A stretch of 64,000 bases of DNA from Streptococcus dysgalactiae subsp. dysgalactiae. Its GTDB lineage: Bacteria > Bacillota > Bacilli > Lactobacillales > Streptococcaceae. The position numbers and the translations under genes are program-made. Location: contig NZ_UHFH01000003.1 in NCBI RefSeq assembly GCF_900459225.1, positions 1,518,501 to 1,582,500 of the forward strand, read 5' to 3'. Under the pieces are notes generated by a model. That model did not search any database. It was not told the DNA's origin and was given only the letters and a program-made list of their open reading frames with translations. Shown piece after piece: positions 18,580 through 28,186 of this stretch (its first letter is position 1; every line of letters begins with the position of its first letter).

Positions 18580-18697
18580 AGCTCCTCCTTCTTTTTTGGT
18601 GACCTCTTGGGTCTATTAGAATCAGCAACATTAGTAAAAGCTGAACCTAGCCTACTCTTATTTAATTTATTGTTGAAAAATAAAAAATAGTATGACT

Positions 18698-18726
18698 ATT
18701 ATACACTTATTAAAAGTAAAAGAAAA
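18698..18726 (-). promoter_or_regulatory. Predicted asnA promoter
   Basis: A perfect TATAAT on the minus strand (18698-18703) with a poor -35 (TTTTCT) 17 bp upstream. It implies a leader of about 110 nt. I looked for a T-box core in this leader and found none. Confidence 0.45.
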
Positions 18727-18744
18727 GACCAATTTCATTGAAAT

Positions 18745-18873
18745 TTAGCCTTTCTTGTTAAATATAATGAGTCCTATCGTGAGAGCTATCATGAGGATTG
18801 AAAGCGTTAGAAGAGTCAAATCAATGATATCATCAAGAACAAATGATTCGTCGTTCCCGAATGGATTGTCTGA
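18745..18873 (-). other. Degenerate small membrane-peptide frame after arcC
   Basis: A 42-codon open frame reads FGNDESFVLDDIIDL, then a hydrophobic helix (LTLLTLSILMIALTIGLIIF), then NKKG and a stop. It looks like a real single-pass membrane peptide, but it has no plausible start: a stop precedes it, and the AGAGGAC ribosome-like site just upstream is in another frame. It may be the remnant of a short arc-operon gene whose 5' end has shifted frame. Confidence 0.25.
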
Positions 18874-18904
18874 CTAGTCAGTGACTTGACGAAAGTCCTC
18901 TTGT

Positions 18905-19855
18905 TTAGCCTGCGATAATTTGTGTACCAGCATTTGCTGACAACACATTGTCAATGTTTTCGAGTGATGTGATAATGGCTTTGGCATTTGGTTTGTTTTC
19001 CACAAAAGCAATGGCAGCTTCCACTTTTGGTAACATACTACCTGGTGCAAATTGGTCTTGTGTGATGTACTCTTTCATTTGAGAGACCGTTACTTCTTCC
19101 AATTTTGTTTGATCAGGTTTGTTGAAGTTAACATAAACATTGTCAACCCCTGTCAAAACGATAAAGAGGTCTGCATCCACCAATTCTGAAAGGGTTTGGC
19201 TAGCAAAGTCCTTGTCAATAACGGCTTCCACACCCGTAAGGGTCTTGCTAGTTGCATCTTCCACAACAGGCACACCGCCACCACCAGCACTAACCACAAC
19301 GACGCCAGAATCAACCAGACTTCTGATGACGTTGGCTTCTTTAATGCCAACTGGTTTTGGTGATGGTACAACCTTACGCCAGCCACGACCAGCATCTTCT
19401 TTGAAACTTGCACCAGACTCTGCCATTTGTTTTTTGGCATCTTCTTCGGTAAGGAATGGGCCAATTGGTTTTGTTGGGTTTTCAAAAGCTGGGTCTTTGG
19501 CATCCACGATCACTTGAGTGACAACAGCTGCTACTTCTTTTTGAATGCCTTGGGCTTGCAATTCATTATCAAGGGCATTGACTAACCAAAAACCGATGCT
19601 ACCTTCTGTCATGGCAACACAAGTGTCCAAAGGCATGGCTGGATTCTTTTCAGAATCTGCTGCCGCTTGTTGTAACAAGAGGTTACCAACTTGTGGGCCA
19701 TTGCCGTGGGTCACGATAACTTCATGACCTTCTTTAATTAATTTAACCAATGATTTTGATGTGGAAATCAAGGCTTCTTGTTGTGCTTTTGCTGACGCAT
19801 CTGTTGAAAGAATAGCATTTCCTCCAAGTGCGACCACGATTTTTTGTTTCGTCAT
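18905..19855 (-). CDS. arcC: Carbamate kinase ArcC
   Basis: 316 aa, full length, beginning [12 protein letters not shown] with the amino-acid-kinase glycine motif. It transfers phosphate from carbamoyl phosphate to ADP, the ATP-yielding last step of the arginine deiminase pathway. [13 protein letters not shown] and the C-terminal [13 protein letters not shown] are characteristic. It is the last gene of arcA-(acetyltransferase)-arcB-arcD-arcT-arcC, 19 bp after arcT. Confidence 0.95.
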   Translation of the reverse strand: MTKQKIVVALGGNAILSTDASAKAQQEALISTSKSLVKLIKEGHEVIVTHGNGPQVGNLLLQQAAADSEKNPAMPLDTCVAMTEGSIGFWLVNALDNELQAQGIQKEVAAVVTQVIVDAKDPAFENPTKPIGPFLTEEDAKKQMAESGASFKEDAGRGWRKVVPSPKPVGIKEANVIRSLVDSGVVVVSAGGGGVPVVEDATSKTLTGVEAVIDKDFASQTLSELVDADLFIVLTGVDNVYVNFNKPDQTKLEEVTVSQMKEYITQDQFAPGSMLPKVEAAIAFVENKPNAKAIITSLENIDNVLSANAGTQIIAG

Positions 19856-19874
19856 AATTACTCCTCATGTATTG

Positions 19875-21206
19875 TTATCGCGTTAGTCGGTAAATAGCTT
19901 CCGCATAAATATCCATAGCGCGGTAAGCATCCGCTAAAACGATGTGTTCATTTTCTTGGTGTTCCGTTTGAACAGCATCAGGGAAAAGGGCACCAAAGGC
20001 AACACAATTGTCCATTGTTCTGGCAAAGGTTGCCCCTCCTGATGATTGGGCAGGGCTTTGATCACCGGTTTTTTCCCGATAGACTGTTAATAGGGTCGTT
20101 ACCAATTCACTCTCTAATGGCACATATAAAGGTGCCAAATAATCAAATTCTTGGTAGGTTAGACCATATTCTTGCGCTTTTTGGCTTAATTGTTGGACCA
20201 ATTTTTCCTTATCCGCCAGAACTGGAATCCGAATGTCTAGGCGAATTTCTGCCTTATCTTTGGTTAAGGTAAGCCCTGCGGCGTTAAAACTCAATTTGCC
20301 TGAAGGTTCATCTTCGACTGGTCCAAAAATGTTGATTGCTCTGCCATCTTCATCAACGACATTGGCAAGGAAATCAAGGGTTTCATTGGGTTCAAGGACC
20401 ACTAAGGCTTTGGCAAGTCTGATGAGGGCATTGATCCCATCCGGAGCATCTTTAGCATGCTGAGCGAGACCATAAACCGTTAAACTGTCCTCTTTGACGA
20501 CATACTCAAAGCCAAGCTTATCTAGTTCTTTTTGCAATGTCTCCAGCTTATCACCTTGATAAGAGGCTCTTGCAGGAACAACATTGTAGGCTTGTCCGAT
20601 TTCAAGTGACAGTTTATCAGAACCTTTCCCCACTAGTTTTGCCTGAAGTAGGCCTTTTTCGGCATAAGTTAATGGAAAACTTGAGTCAGGAGCAAACCCA
20701 AAGGTCGCTTTTTCTTCTAGCTCATTGTAGCGATTCATGCACCGCCACAAGGTTTCTTCGTCTGTCCCGAAAATAAAGCGAATGCGTTTATTAAAGGTTA
20801 CACCTGCATCTATCAAGGCTTTGGTGGCAAAAAGCGCCATCATGCTAGGCCCTTTGTCGTCTTGAGTACCGCGCCCAAACAAACAACCATCGGCTTCGAC
20901 ACAGTCAAATGGATCTGTCTGCCATAACTGACGGTCCCCTTCTGGGACAACATCTAAATGGCACAGAATAGCCAAGACCTCTTTTTGATTACCTAACTCA
21001 GCATAACCATAATAACCCTTAGGATCTATATAAGTATGGAAGCCAAGGCCTTGACATAAGTTTAAAGTGGCTTCAAGAACGTCTTGAATGGCCTGTCCAA
21101 AAGGTGTGCCATTTTCCCCTTCATTAAGAACAGAAGGGTAGGAAACAATCTGTTTAATGGCAGCCACACAGGCCTCTTGATGTTGGGGGTTGATATAGGA
21201 TTCCAT
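19875..21206 (-). CDS. arcT: M20-family dipeptidase of the arc operon (ArcT/PepV-like)
   Basis: 443-aa di-zinc peptidase. Metal-site segments are ILCHLDVVPEGD (near 85), GRGTQDDKGPS (near 115), FGTDEETLW (near 145) and a C-terminal TEHQENEHIV. It resembles PepV/Sapep dipeptidases. In streptococci it sits between arcD and arcC and is presumed to release arginine from peptides or act on an arginine-containing substrate; that role is inferred from position. The ATG has an AGGAGG site. Confidence 0.85.
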   Translation of the reverse strand: MESYINPQHQEACVAAIKQIVSYPSVLNEGENGTPFGQAIQDVLEATLNLCQGLGFHTYIDPKGYYGYAELGNQKEVLAILCHLDVVPEGDRQLWQTDPFDCVEADGCLFGRGTQDDKGPSMMALFATKALIDAGVTFNKRIRFIFGTDEETLWRCMNRYNELEEKATFGFAPDSSFPLTYAEKGLLQAKLVGKGSDKLSLEIGQAYNVVPARASYQGDKLETLQKELDKLGFEYVVKEDSLTVYGLAQHAKDAPDGINALIRLAKALVVLEPNETLDFLANVVDEDGRAINIFGPVEDEPSGKLSFNAAGLTLTKDKAEIRLDIRIPVLADKEKLVQQLSQKAQEYGLTYQEFDYLAPLYVPLESELVTTLLTVYREKTGDQSPAQSSGGATFARTMDNCVAFGALFPDAVQTEHQENEHIVLADAYRAMDIYAEAIYRLTR

Positions 21207-21222
21207 AGGAACCTCCTATCTG

Positions 21223-22716
21223 TTAAAAGAATGTTGCAACTACAAGTAATAGCACGCTCACAAGCATTACCATTACAATAAATTTACCAATGAATTTCCA
21301 CCAAGTACCAAGGTCAACTCGACCAAGCGCAAGAGCTCCCATAACGATTGCTGAAGTTGGAGAAATCATGTTCAAAATACCAGAAGCTGACTGGAAGGCT
21401 GTAATAACAAGATGGGCAGGAACATTTGAGAATTGTCCAAGCGGTGCCATAATACCCATTGTTGCCCCAGCAAGTCCTGATGTTGATGGAATCAAGAAGG
21501 ACATTGGGAGATAGAAAATATAGGCAAGAATGATAAAGACTTGAGAAGACAATCCTGAAAGTCCAGTTTCACCCCAGTGAAGAATAGTGGCTGTAATCAT
21601 ACCGCCGTTCATGATAACTTGAATACCACGCGCAATTGCACAGATTATGGCTACGCCCAAGAATTCACCTGCACCAGTCAAGAAGGAACTAAGGAAATCA
21701 TCTTCACTCATACGATAAACGATAGCAACCAATACCCCCATCATGATAAAGAGCATAGTAATTTCTGGGAAGTACCATGTACCAAATGCTCCCATGGTTT
21801 TCCCAATAGCGCCACCTAAAATAGGCATAGTGGTTAACCAAGTATTAATATTAGTAAATAGCTTGATACCAAAATCTTCCCACGGAATCAAACTAAGAAT
21901 CATAATGACAAAAGTCAAGGTAAAAATAGCAAGAACATGACGTTGGCGTTTGCTTAGTTCTTCACCAGAATTTTGCAATTGGAAAAATTCCTTATGCTCT
22001 TCTGCCTTGTCTGCAACCAACGATTTGCTTGGATCTTTTTCAATCTTACTAGCATAATTGTAAACGAACCAAATGGACATGCCGACAAGGATAAACCATT
22101 GAATAATCCGCCAAATCATCCCGTCTGCAATACTAACACCAGCAGCATCTGCTGCTACACCTGTGGCGAATGGGTTAATTGTTGAAGCCAAACACCCAAT
22201 TTGAGAACCAATCAGAATAATAGCCACAGCAACAATACTGTCAAAACCAACGGCAATCATTACTGGAATCAAAAGTGGGTAGAAAGCCATGGTTTCTTCA
22301 CCCATACCATAAGTAGAGCCACCTAATGCGAACAAAGGAATCAAAATAGCAATCAGCATTTTTTCTCTGCCTTTGTTTTTACGAACAACAGATGCGATTC
22401 CTGTATCAAGGGCACCTGTTTTATTGACAACTCCTAAAAAGCCACCAACCATTAGGATAAAGAAAGACACTTGAATAGCTCCATCAGTACCTTCAACACC
22501 CAACATGCCTCGGACAGGCGCCATCAAGATGTCAAAGAAACCTTGAGGATTGGATGCCACAGTTTTGTAAGTGCCTGAAATAACGCCACCGTCTTTGGCA
22601 GTTTCATAGGCACCAGCTGGAATAAACCAGGTTAATACTGCCATAATGGCAATAATGATAAAAAGAACGGTGTAAGAAGAAGGGATTCTAAAGCCCCGTT
22701 TTTTTTCTTCTGTCAT
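21223..22716 (-). CDS. arcD: Arginine/ornithine antiporter ArcD (YfcC family)
   Basis: 497-aa polytopic carrier with about 12 membrane segments, of the YfcC/C4-dicarboxylate anaerobic carrier type found in streptococcal arc operons. It exchanges extracellular arginine for ornithine. The conserved loops GGSTYGMGEETMAFYPLLIP (near 125) and PSTSGLAGATMGIMAPL near the C-terminus are present. The assignment as ArcD rests on operon position as well as family. Confidence 0.88.
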   Translation of the reverse strand: MTEEKKRGFRIPSSYTVLFIIIAIMAVLTWFIPAGAYETAKDGGVISGTYKTVASNPQGFFDILMAPVRGMLGVEGTDGAIQVSFFILMVGGFLGVVNKTGALDTGIASVVRKNKGREKMLIAILIPLFALGGSTYGMGEETMAFYPLLIPVMIAVGFDSIVAVAIILIGSQIGCLASTINPFATGVAADAAGVSIADGMIWRIIQWFILVGMSIWFVYNYASKIEKDPSKSLVADKAEEHKEFFQLQNSGEELSKRQRHVLAIFTLTFVIMILSLIPWEDFGIKLFTNINTWLTTMPILGGAIGKTMGAFGTWYFPEITMLFIMMGVLVAIVYRMSEDDFLSSFLTGAGEFLGVAIICAIARGIQVIMNGGMITATILHWGETGLSGLSSQVFIILAYIFYLPMSFLIPSTSGLAGATMGIMAPLGQFSNVPAHLVITAFQSASGILNMISPTSAIVMGALALGRVDLGTWWKFIGKFIVMVMLVSVLLLVVATFF

Positions 22717-22740
22717 AATGATTACCTCTTACCTTTTCAT

Positions 22741-22790
22741 AAAAATAAGCCGTCCCAGTTCCGGTCAAGGACACGAGAACCAGAACGACT
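22741..22790 (-). terminator. Intra-operon hairpin between arcB and arcD
   Basis: On the minus strand a 13-bp stem (with G-T pairs) between GTCGTTCTGGTTC and GGAACTGGGACGGC is followed by TTATTTTT. It lies in the 170-bp gap between arcB and arcD. It could be a partial terminator or an mRNA processing/stability element that lowers arcDTC relative to arcAB. Confidence 0.5.
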
Positions 22791-22886
22791 TGTCATGTAG
22801 TTAAAGTACGTTTTTTAAGTAGTTAAATTGTTAAATTAAAGGGGTCACATTGATATGTGAAATGAGTTAAGGAGTACCAAACCTTA

Positions 22887-23900
22887 TTACACTTTTGGAA
22901 TAAAGAGGTTGCCAAGAGTTGCTGCCATGACCGCTTTGATAGTGTGCATACGGTTTTCAGCTTGGTCAAAATGACGAGCGTATTTACTGCGGAAGACTTC
23001 ATCAGTGACTTCCATTTCTTTCACGCCGAATTTTTCAGCAACATCTTTACCATAAACGGTGTTGGTGTCATGGAAAGCTGGCAAGCAGTGCAAGAAGATA
23101 AGTTTATCATTTCCTGCTTTTTTAACAAGGTCCATGTTGACTTGATATGGTTGAAGCAATTCAACACGTTCTTTGAATTTGTCTTCTTCACCCATTGATA
23201 CCCAAACGTCTGTGTAAAGCACATCTGCGCCTTTAACAGCTTCGTCAGCATCTTCTGTGATGAGAATACGAGCACCGCTTTCTTTAGCATAGCCTTCAGC
23301 TAATGTCACAATCTCTTCTTCTGGGAAGAGTTCTTTTGGTGAGAAGATATGAACATTAACCCCAAGGATAGCACCAGTCACAAGAAGGGAATTGGCAACG
23401 TTATTACGTCCATCACCACAGTAAACAAGGGTAAGGCCCTCAAGTTTGCCAAAATTTTCTTTCACTGTTAAATAGTCAGCAAGCATTTGGGTTGGATGCC
23501 ATTCATCAGTCAAACCATTCCAAACTGGCACACCTGAGAATTCTGCCAATTCTTCAACCATACGTTGGCTAAAGCCACGGAATTCAATCCCATCAAACAT
23601 ACGACCCAATACTTTGGCAGTGTCTTCAGTTGATTCTTTTTTACCAAGTTGGATGTCATTGGCACCAAGGTATTCTGGGTGAGCACCTAGGTCAATGGCT
23701 GCTGTTGTAAAAGCTGCACGCGTACGAGTTGATGTTTTTTCAAACAAGAGGGCAATGTTTTTACCTTCTAAGTAGTGATGAGGCACACCACGTTTTTTCA
23801 AATCTTTCAAATGAGCTGAAAAATCAATGAGGTATTCTAATTCAGCGCGTGTAAAATCTTTTTCTGCTAGGAAGCTACGTCCTTGAAATACTTGTGTCAT
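22887..23900 (-). CDS. arcB: Ornithine carbamoyltransferase, catabolic (ArcB)
   Basis: 337 aa, full length. The carbamoyl-phosphate motif is [11 protein letters not shown] (54-64) and the ornithine-side motif is [10 protein letters not shown] (near 271). In the arc operon it works catabolically, splitting citrulline into ornithine and carbamoyl phosphate for ArcC. It follows the 28-aa peptide by about 25 bp. Confidence 0.96.
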   Translation of the reverse strand: MTQVFQGRSFLAEKDFTRAELEYLIDFSAHLKDLKKRGVPHHYLEGKNIALLFEKTSTRTRAAFTTAAIDLGAHPEYLGANDIQLGKKESTEDTAKVLGRMFDGIEFRGFSQRMVEELAEFSGVPVWNGLTDEWHPTQMLADYLTVKENFGKLEGLTLVYCGDGRNNVANSLLVTGAILGVNVHIFSPKELFPEEEIVTLAEGYAKESGARILITEDADEAVKGADVLYTDVWVSMGEEDKFKERVELLQPYQVNMDLVKKAGNDKLIFLHCLPAFHDTNTVYGKDVAEKFGVKEMEVTDEVFRSKYARHFDQAENRMHTIKAVMAATLGNLFIPKV

Positions 23901-23924
23901 CTATTGTCTCCTTCGAGTATTAAC

Positions 23925-24011
23925 TTAATCTTTGGGTTCATTATTTTTTGTGAGATAGAGATAGCAGCCTAATAGACCACCAACAATCGCAACTAGCATT
24001 GCTATGTCCAT
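23925..24011 (-). CDS. 28-aa single-pass membrane peptide in the arc operon
   Basis: An ATG with a good GGGAGAAG site encodes [20 protein letters not shown] followed by TKNNEPKD. This is one transmembrane helix with a short charged C-terminus. It lies between the acetyltransferase pseudogene and arcB, in operon orientation with tight spacing. The ribosome site, hydrophobicity profile and position argue that it is translated. I do not recognise a family; a partner of ArcD is possible but unsupported. Confidence 0.6.
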   Translation of the reverse strand: MDIAMLVAIVGGLLGCYLYLTKNNEPKD

Positions 24012-24023
24012 ATTCTTCTCCCA

Positions 24024-24457
24024 TTAAGCAATGGTTTTAACAAGGGATTGACAATACTCACCATCTTCTAAATACTTGGGACCATAGGCCTGATAACCTA
24101 GGCTTTCATAAAAGGTTTGTGCTGTCAATTCGCTGTGAATGGTTAGTTGGCGAAAGCCTTCCTGTCGGGCATAAGTTTCGAGCGCTTCATGACTTTAGCT
24201 CCATAACCCTGCCCACGATAGTCTGCTAAGGTTGCAATTCGTGTTAATCGTGCTTCTGTTTTCGTTTCAGCTAAAAATCGTCCTGTTGAAACGGGCTGGT
24301 CATCATCATAAACAACTGCATAAACCGTCCCTTTTTCATCATTGGCATCAAATTCATCTACCATGGCAATGTTTCGTTCAAGGACAAAGACACAGAAGCG
24401 AAGATACAGACTAGCTGCCCTTTGAAAAGGCTCCTGACCTACAATCACCTTTACCAT
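24024..24457 (-). pseudogene. GNAT acetyltransferase of the arc operon, frameshifted
   Basis: The N-terminal 95 residues carry the GNAT acetyl-CoA motif [10 protein letters not shown], then run out of frame at [13 protein letters not shown]. Restoring one G after ATGAAG at about 24189 gives a continuous [20 protein letters not shown] and a proper C-terminus ending KTIA at 24024. The intact protein would be about 144 aa. It lies 6 bp after arcA. A single-base deletion is the simplest explanation; a sequencing error cannot be excluded. Confidence 0.75.
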
Positions 24458-24463
24458 AACTTA

Positions 24464-25699
24464 CTAAATATCTTCACGTTCAAATGGCATTGACATACAA
24501 CGAGGTCCACCACGACCGCGAACCAATTCACTTCCGTGAATCTTAATCAACTTCAAGCCTTTAGATTCAAGAATGGCATTAGTAATGGTGTTACGGTTAT
24601 AAACCACAACCACACCTGGTGCGATAGTAAGGGTGTTAGAACCATCGTTCCATTGTTCACGACCTGCTGCTACTAAGTTGTCACCACCACAACGGATAAG
24701 GTCAACTTTTTCAACACCAAGGTTAGAAGCAAGAAGTTCTGCTAAATCACCTTTTTCTTCAACGATATGAAGTTCTTCATTGTCGTAAGTGACAGAGTAA
24801 ACACGAAGGTCGCCTTCAATTTCTGGGTGAATGGTAAATTTGTCATAGTCGACCATGGTAAAGACAGTGTCTAAGTGCATGAATTTACGGTTATTTGCAA
24901 ATTCAAAGGCCAATACTTTCTTGAAACCAAGATTTTGTTTAAAGATGTTAACCAACAATTTTTCAATAGAAGCAGCATCTGTACGTTGAGAAATACCAAC
25001 CGCAAGCACATCTTTTGAAAGAACAAGTTCGTCCCCACCTTCAATACGAGTGGTTTCATTACGGTCATAAACCATAGGCACTTTGCCACCACCATAGATT
25101 GGGTGATGAGTGAAAATGTATTTACCATAAAGGGTTTCACGGTTACGCGTTTCTGAGAACATGTGGTTGAGAGAAACACCCGTACCGATAGTTGCGAATG
25201 GGTCCCGTGTGAAATAAAGGTTTGGCATTGGGTCGATCGCAAATGGGTAATTGGATTCAACCAAGTCAGTCAAGCCTTTTTCAGATGCTGGGATCTCTGG
25301 AAGTTCAGATTTTTGAACTCCTGCCATGGTTTTTTCAATCAATTCTTGATTGTCTTCGATAGCCATCAACAATTCACGAATAGCTTTTTTAGTAGCTCTT
25401 CCACGAATGTTAGCTTCGCTTAGGAACTCATCAATGAAAGCTTCGCGAATTTCTGGAGTGACAAGAGATTCTGCAGCTAAGGTTTCAAGATACAGTACTT
25501 CCACACCTTCGTCACGTAAAGCTTGGGCAAAAGCATCGTGTTCTTTTTGGGCATCCTCTAAGAATGGAATGTCATCAAATAACAAGCGTTCCAAGTAGTC
25601 TGGCATAAGATTTTCAATTTCCTTACCAGGTCTGTGGAGCAACACTTTTTTTAATTTTCCAATTTCAGAATAGACATGAATTGGTGTTTGAGCAGTCAT
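24464..25699 (-). CDS. arcA: Arginine deiminase ArcA
   Basis: 411 aa, full length. It hydrolyses arginine to citrulline and ammonia, giving acid resistance. Recognisable motifs are [10 protein letters not shown] (about 160-169), the EGGDELVLS segment, [10 protein letters not shown] (near 273) and the C-terminal catalytic-cysteine loop [17 protein letters not shown]. It is the promoter-proximal gene of the arc operon, behind a perfect cre site, with a GAAAGAGG ribosome site. Confidence 0.97.
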   Translation of the reverse strand: MTAQTPIHVYSEIGKLKKVLLHRPGKEIENLMPDYLERLLFDDIPFLEDAQKEHDAFAQALRDEGVEVLYLETLAAESLVTPEIREAFIDEFLSEANIRGRATKKAIRELLMAIEDNQELIEKTMAGVQKSELPEIPASEKGLTDLVESNYPFAIDPMPNLYFTRDPFATIGTGVSLNHMFSETRNRETLYGKYIFTHHPIYGGGKVPMVYDRNETTRIEGGDELVLSKDVLAVGISQRTDAASIEKLLVNIFKQNLGFKKVLAFEFANNRKFMHLDTVFTMVDYDKFTIHPEIEGDLRVYSVTYDNEELHIVEEKGDLAELLASNLGVEKVDLIRCGGDNLVAAGREQWNDGSNTLTIAPGVVVVYNRNTITNAILESKGLKLIKIHGSELVRGRGGPRCMSMPFEREDI

Positions 25700-25821
25700 A
25701 AGAATTACCTCTTTCTAAATGGTTTTTTGTGAATTCACCGTCAAGATTCTTAACTCTTGCTTACATTCCTAGTGTACTCTATACCTGGGATAAAAATAGG
25801 ATATTTCTCACGTTTACTTTG

Positions 25822-25835
25822 TGTAATCGCTTACA
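25822..25835. promoter_or_regulatory. Perfect cre (CcpA) site upstream of arcA
   Basis: TGTAATCGCTTACA matches the cre consensus TGWAANCGNTNWCA at every position. It lies 123 bp upstream of the arcA start, in the region expected to hold the promoter. CcpA repression of arc operons by glucose is established in several streptococci. I could not fix the -10/-35 with confidence. Confidence 0.75.
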
Positions 25836-25927
25836 CTTTTTTGGTGGAAAATCTATCTTTATAAATTTGTATTCGTTTACTTGTATGTTTTTTACATTTT
25901 ATTGTAAAAATTTATAGTTATAAATTA

Positions 25928-25968
25928 AAAAAAATCAGAAAAAACTTTTAAATAAGTGTTTTCTGATT
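25928..25968 (-). terminator. Terminator after the Crp/Fnr-family gene
   Basis: An inverted repeat (AATCAGAAAA / TTTTCTGATT) followed by a T run on the minus strand. It lies just after the regulator stop, separating it from the arcA promoter. Confidence 0.8.
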
Positions 25969-25974
25969 GTGTTA

Positions 25975-26655
25975 TCATTTTGTATACTGTAAGAAGTAAT
26001 CTTTGTCTAAATAGGTCAAGTACTTCCCTTTAATGGTGATCAACTTGTCTTTTTTCAAGTCTCTCAACACATAGCTGACAGTTTCTCTTGTAGTCCCACT
26101 CATCTGGGCAATGTCAGTCGTAGTCAACTGAAAAGGTAAAGTATCACTGTCTTTCCCCATTTCCACTAATAAAATTGCCAAAGACTGAATCACACGAGAA
26201 CTGGCACTTGATGTAATCAAATTTCGGACCTTCAACTCATGTAACTCGAGCAGCTTAGACATCTTACTATACAAGTGTTTCATTTGTTGACGGTTTTGGA
26301 TGGAGTAGTCTTCAAAAAGTTCGGTAGGCAGGTAAAAATAGGTCACATCTGTCATGGCTACTACTGAAAAATGGTAATAATCATCTGTAAAGAGGCCACC
26401 GTAAGGAAAAATGGTGCCGTGTCTGATGAAATCCGTATACATGAAAGTTCCTGATTGATCGGACTGCTCCACCTTGAAATAACCAGAGGTCACTAGAAAA
26501 AGCTTGTCTCTCTTGTCCCCTTCGAAAAAAAGGATATGATCTTTTTTAGCTTTTCGGAATTCCATTTGACCCACAATTTTGTCAAATTGTTCAATAGAAA
26601 AGTGACGAAAATCATTTAATTTTCTAAGGTATTGGTAATCTTCTCTTCGAATCAC
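25975..26655 (-). CDS. Crp/Fnr-family regulator of the arc operon (Flp/ArcR type)
   Basis: 226 aa. An N-terminal cyclic-nucleotide-binding-like beta-roll (about 20-130) is followed by a dimerisation helix and a C-terminal Crp helix-turn-helix (TTDIAQMSGTTRETVSYVLRD, near 180-200). Homologues upstream of arcA in oral streptococci and S. suis (Flp, FlpS) activate arc under low oxygen. No cysteine cluster for an iron-sulfur centre is visible, so it is not FNR-like in sensing. It is divergent from argR. Confidence 0.85.
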   Translation of the reverse strand: MIRREDYQYLRKLNDFRHFSIEQFDKIVGQMEFRKAKKDHILFFEGDKRDKLFLVTSGYFKVEQSDQSGTFMYTDFIRHGTIFPYGGLFTDDYYHFSVVAMTDVTYFYLPTELFEDYSIQNRQQMKHLYSKMSKLLELHELKVRNLITSSASSRVIQSLAILLVEMGKDSDTLPFQLTTTDIAQMSGTTRETVSYVLRDLKKDKLITIKGKYLTYLDKDYFLQYTK

Positions 26656-26729
26656 ATAAGCCTCCTTTTCTAAACGTCACTTTTATTTTATCATAAAAAC
26701 CTATATTTTGTAAGCGATTCATCAAAAAC

Positions 26730-26758
26730 TTTACACCTTCTTCTCTTTTTGCTATACT
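26730..26758 (+). promoter_or_regulatory. Predicted argR promoter
   Basis: -35 TTTACA (26730-26735) and -10 TATACT (26753-26758) are separated by exactly 17 bp. They lie about 40 bp before the argR start. Confidence 0.65.
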
Positions 26759-26796
26759 CGGATTGTTATCAATTACGTTAAAGGAAGATTATAAAA

Positions 26797-27270
26797 ATGA
26801 ATAAGAAAGAGACACGTCATCAACTGATACGTTCCCTCATCTCCGAAACAACCATACATACCCAGCAAGAATTGCAGGAGCGATTGCGTAAAAATGGCAT
26901 TACCATTACACAGGCAACCCTATCTCGTGACATGAAGGAATTAAATCTGGTTAAAGTGACTTCTGGTAACGATACACACTATGAAGCGCTAGCTATTTCA
27001 CAAACCCGCTGGGAACATCGGCTTCGTTTTTACATGGAAGATGCCTTGGTCATGTTAAAGGTGGTTCAAAACCAAATCATTTTAAAAACCCTACCAGGAC
27101 TGGCTCAATCTTTTGGATCCATCTTAGATGCCATGCAAATTCCAGAAATTGTAGCAACGGTTTGCGGGGATGATACTTGTTTGATCGTTTGCGAGGACAA
27201 TGAGCAAGCTAAGGCTTGTTACGAAACCCTCAGTCACTACACGCCACCTTTCTTCTTTAGTAACAAATAA
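26797..27270 (+). CDS. argR: Arginine repressor ArgR/AhrC family
   Basis: 157 aa, typical ArgR length. The N-terminal winged helix includes [28 protein letters not shown] (about 22-49, SR motif). The C-terminal oligomerisation/arginine-binding domain has [16 protein letters not shown]. Streptococci carry several ArgR paralogues; this one, divergent from flp and the arc operon, is the likely local regulator of arginine catabolism. Confidence 0.92.
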   Translation: MNKKETRHQLIRSLISETTIHTQQELQERLRKNGITITQATLSRDMKELNLVKVTSGNDTHYEALAISQTRWEHRLRFYMEDALVMLKVVQNQIILKTLPGLAQSFGSILDAMQIPEIVATVCGDDTCLIVCEDNEQAKACYETLSHYTPPFFFSNK

Positions 27271-27356
27271 AACTTCACAGAAAACCTTTATGTGATATAC
27301 AATCTAGTCATCACCTTAGTTCTCACCTTTTACTAGGGCAGCAGCAAGATCTCATC

Positions 27357-27411
27357 AAAAAGCGAGTAAACGAAAACCTAAATGACAGGACATTCGTTTA
27401 CTCGCTTTTTT
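27357..27411 (+). terminator. Terminator after argR
   Basis: A near-perfect 16-bp stem (27357-27372 with 27395-27410) with a 22-nt loop and a T-run tail. It is roughly symmetrical and may also serve the convergent gene that ends at 27448. Confidence 0.85.
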
Positions 27412-27447
27412 GTTAACCTTCTATTTTACAAAACTCATCATACTAAT

Positions 27448-28164
27448 CTAGTTTTCTGTAAAAAGTGTCACGTGTGGATTGTCTTTATCCAACATATGCA
27501 AAGAAGTGATTGCATGAAGGTACATTTTAGCGCTGCCTTCAATGAAGTCAAGAGCATGTTGTAACCTATTCTGACCTTCTTGATCAAGGGCTTCGATAAT
27601 CAAAAAAGCATTTTTAGTGTGTTCTGTCACCATGGTGCGTTCACCATCTCGCCAGTTAAGGCAACGGCAAACCGCTCCAATATCATCCTTATAACACAGT
27701 TCATTCGGCAAGGTTGGGTTGTTGTCAGCATCCCCAAACAAGTAAAAGTCGTCACCACCATCTGTTACCGTCAAACGTAAATCTCCAACAAAACTGTCAC
27801 TGTCTTCGGCTCCAACAGGTAAACCAAAACGTAGACTAACCGCATTATAAATATCCACTAGTGGGTTAATAGACGGAAGCGTTTGACCATTTGATACTCG
27901 CTTGAGAAGAGCTTCAATGCTAGAGCGAGCCCCTTTTTTGGTTTTAAATTGTTGATAGGCCTTGCGGTAGACTTGAACTACCTGATTATCACTAAAATTG
28001 TCTGCTGTTAAATAAGCTTTTGCCAACTCATGGCTGTCTCCTAATAGCTGTTTGACATCTTCTGGTGACTCCCCTTGATTCTGAACATCCTTTAATAAGA
28101 CGACACCTAGTTTGGCATCTGGAAAAAGTTCCCAAAAACTTTGATCTGCTACAAATTGAACCAT
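27448..28164 (-). CDS. B3/4-domain protein (PheRS beta editing-domain-like)
   Basis: 238 aa. The region from about residue 85 (LPSINPLVDIYNAVSLRFGLPVG) to 210 resembles the free-standing B3/B4 domain of phenylalanyl-tRNA synthetase beta. Free-standing versions are thought to edit mischarged tRNA or bind amino acids. It is downstream of, and probably co-transcribed with, the YjbR-EVE gene (22 bp gap). Confidence 0.75.
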   Translation of the reverse strand: MVQFVADQSFWELFPDAKLGVVLLKDVQNQGESPEDVKQLLGDSHELAKAYLTADNFSDNQVVQVYRKAYQQFKTKKGARSSIEALLKRVSNGQTLPSINPLVDIYNAVSLRFGLPVGAEDSDSFVGDLRLTVTDGGDDFYLFGDADNNPTLPNELCYKDDIGAVCRCLNWRDGERTMVTEHTKNAFLIIEALDQEGQNRLQHALDFIEGSAKMYLHAITSLHMLDKDNPHVTLFTEN

Positions 28165-28186
28165 CTCTTATTCTCCTTTAGTCCCC

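Noticed and set aside
18590..18745. Possible T-box or ArgR site in the asnA leader
   Set aside because: No GGTGG-ACCGCG core and no convincing ARG-box palindrome could be found.
26709..26722. cre-like TGTAAGCGATTCAT between flp and argR
   Set aside because: Only about 11 of 14 positions match, all mismatches at one end. It is too weak to call.
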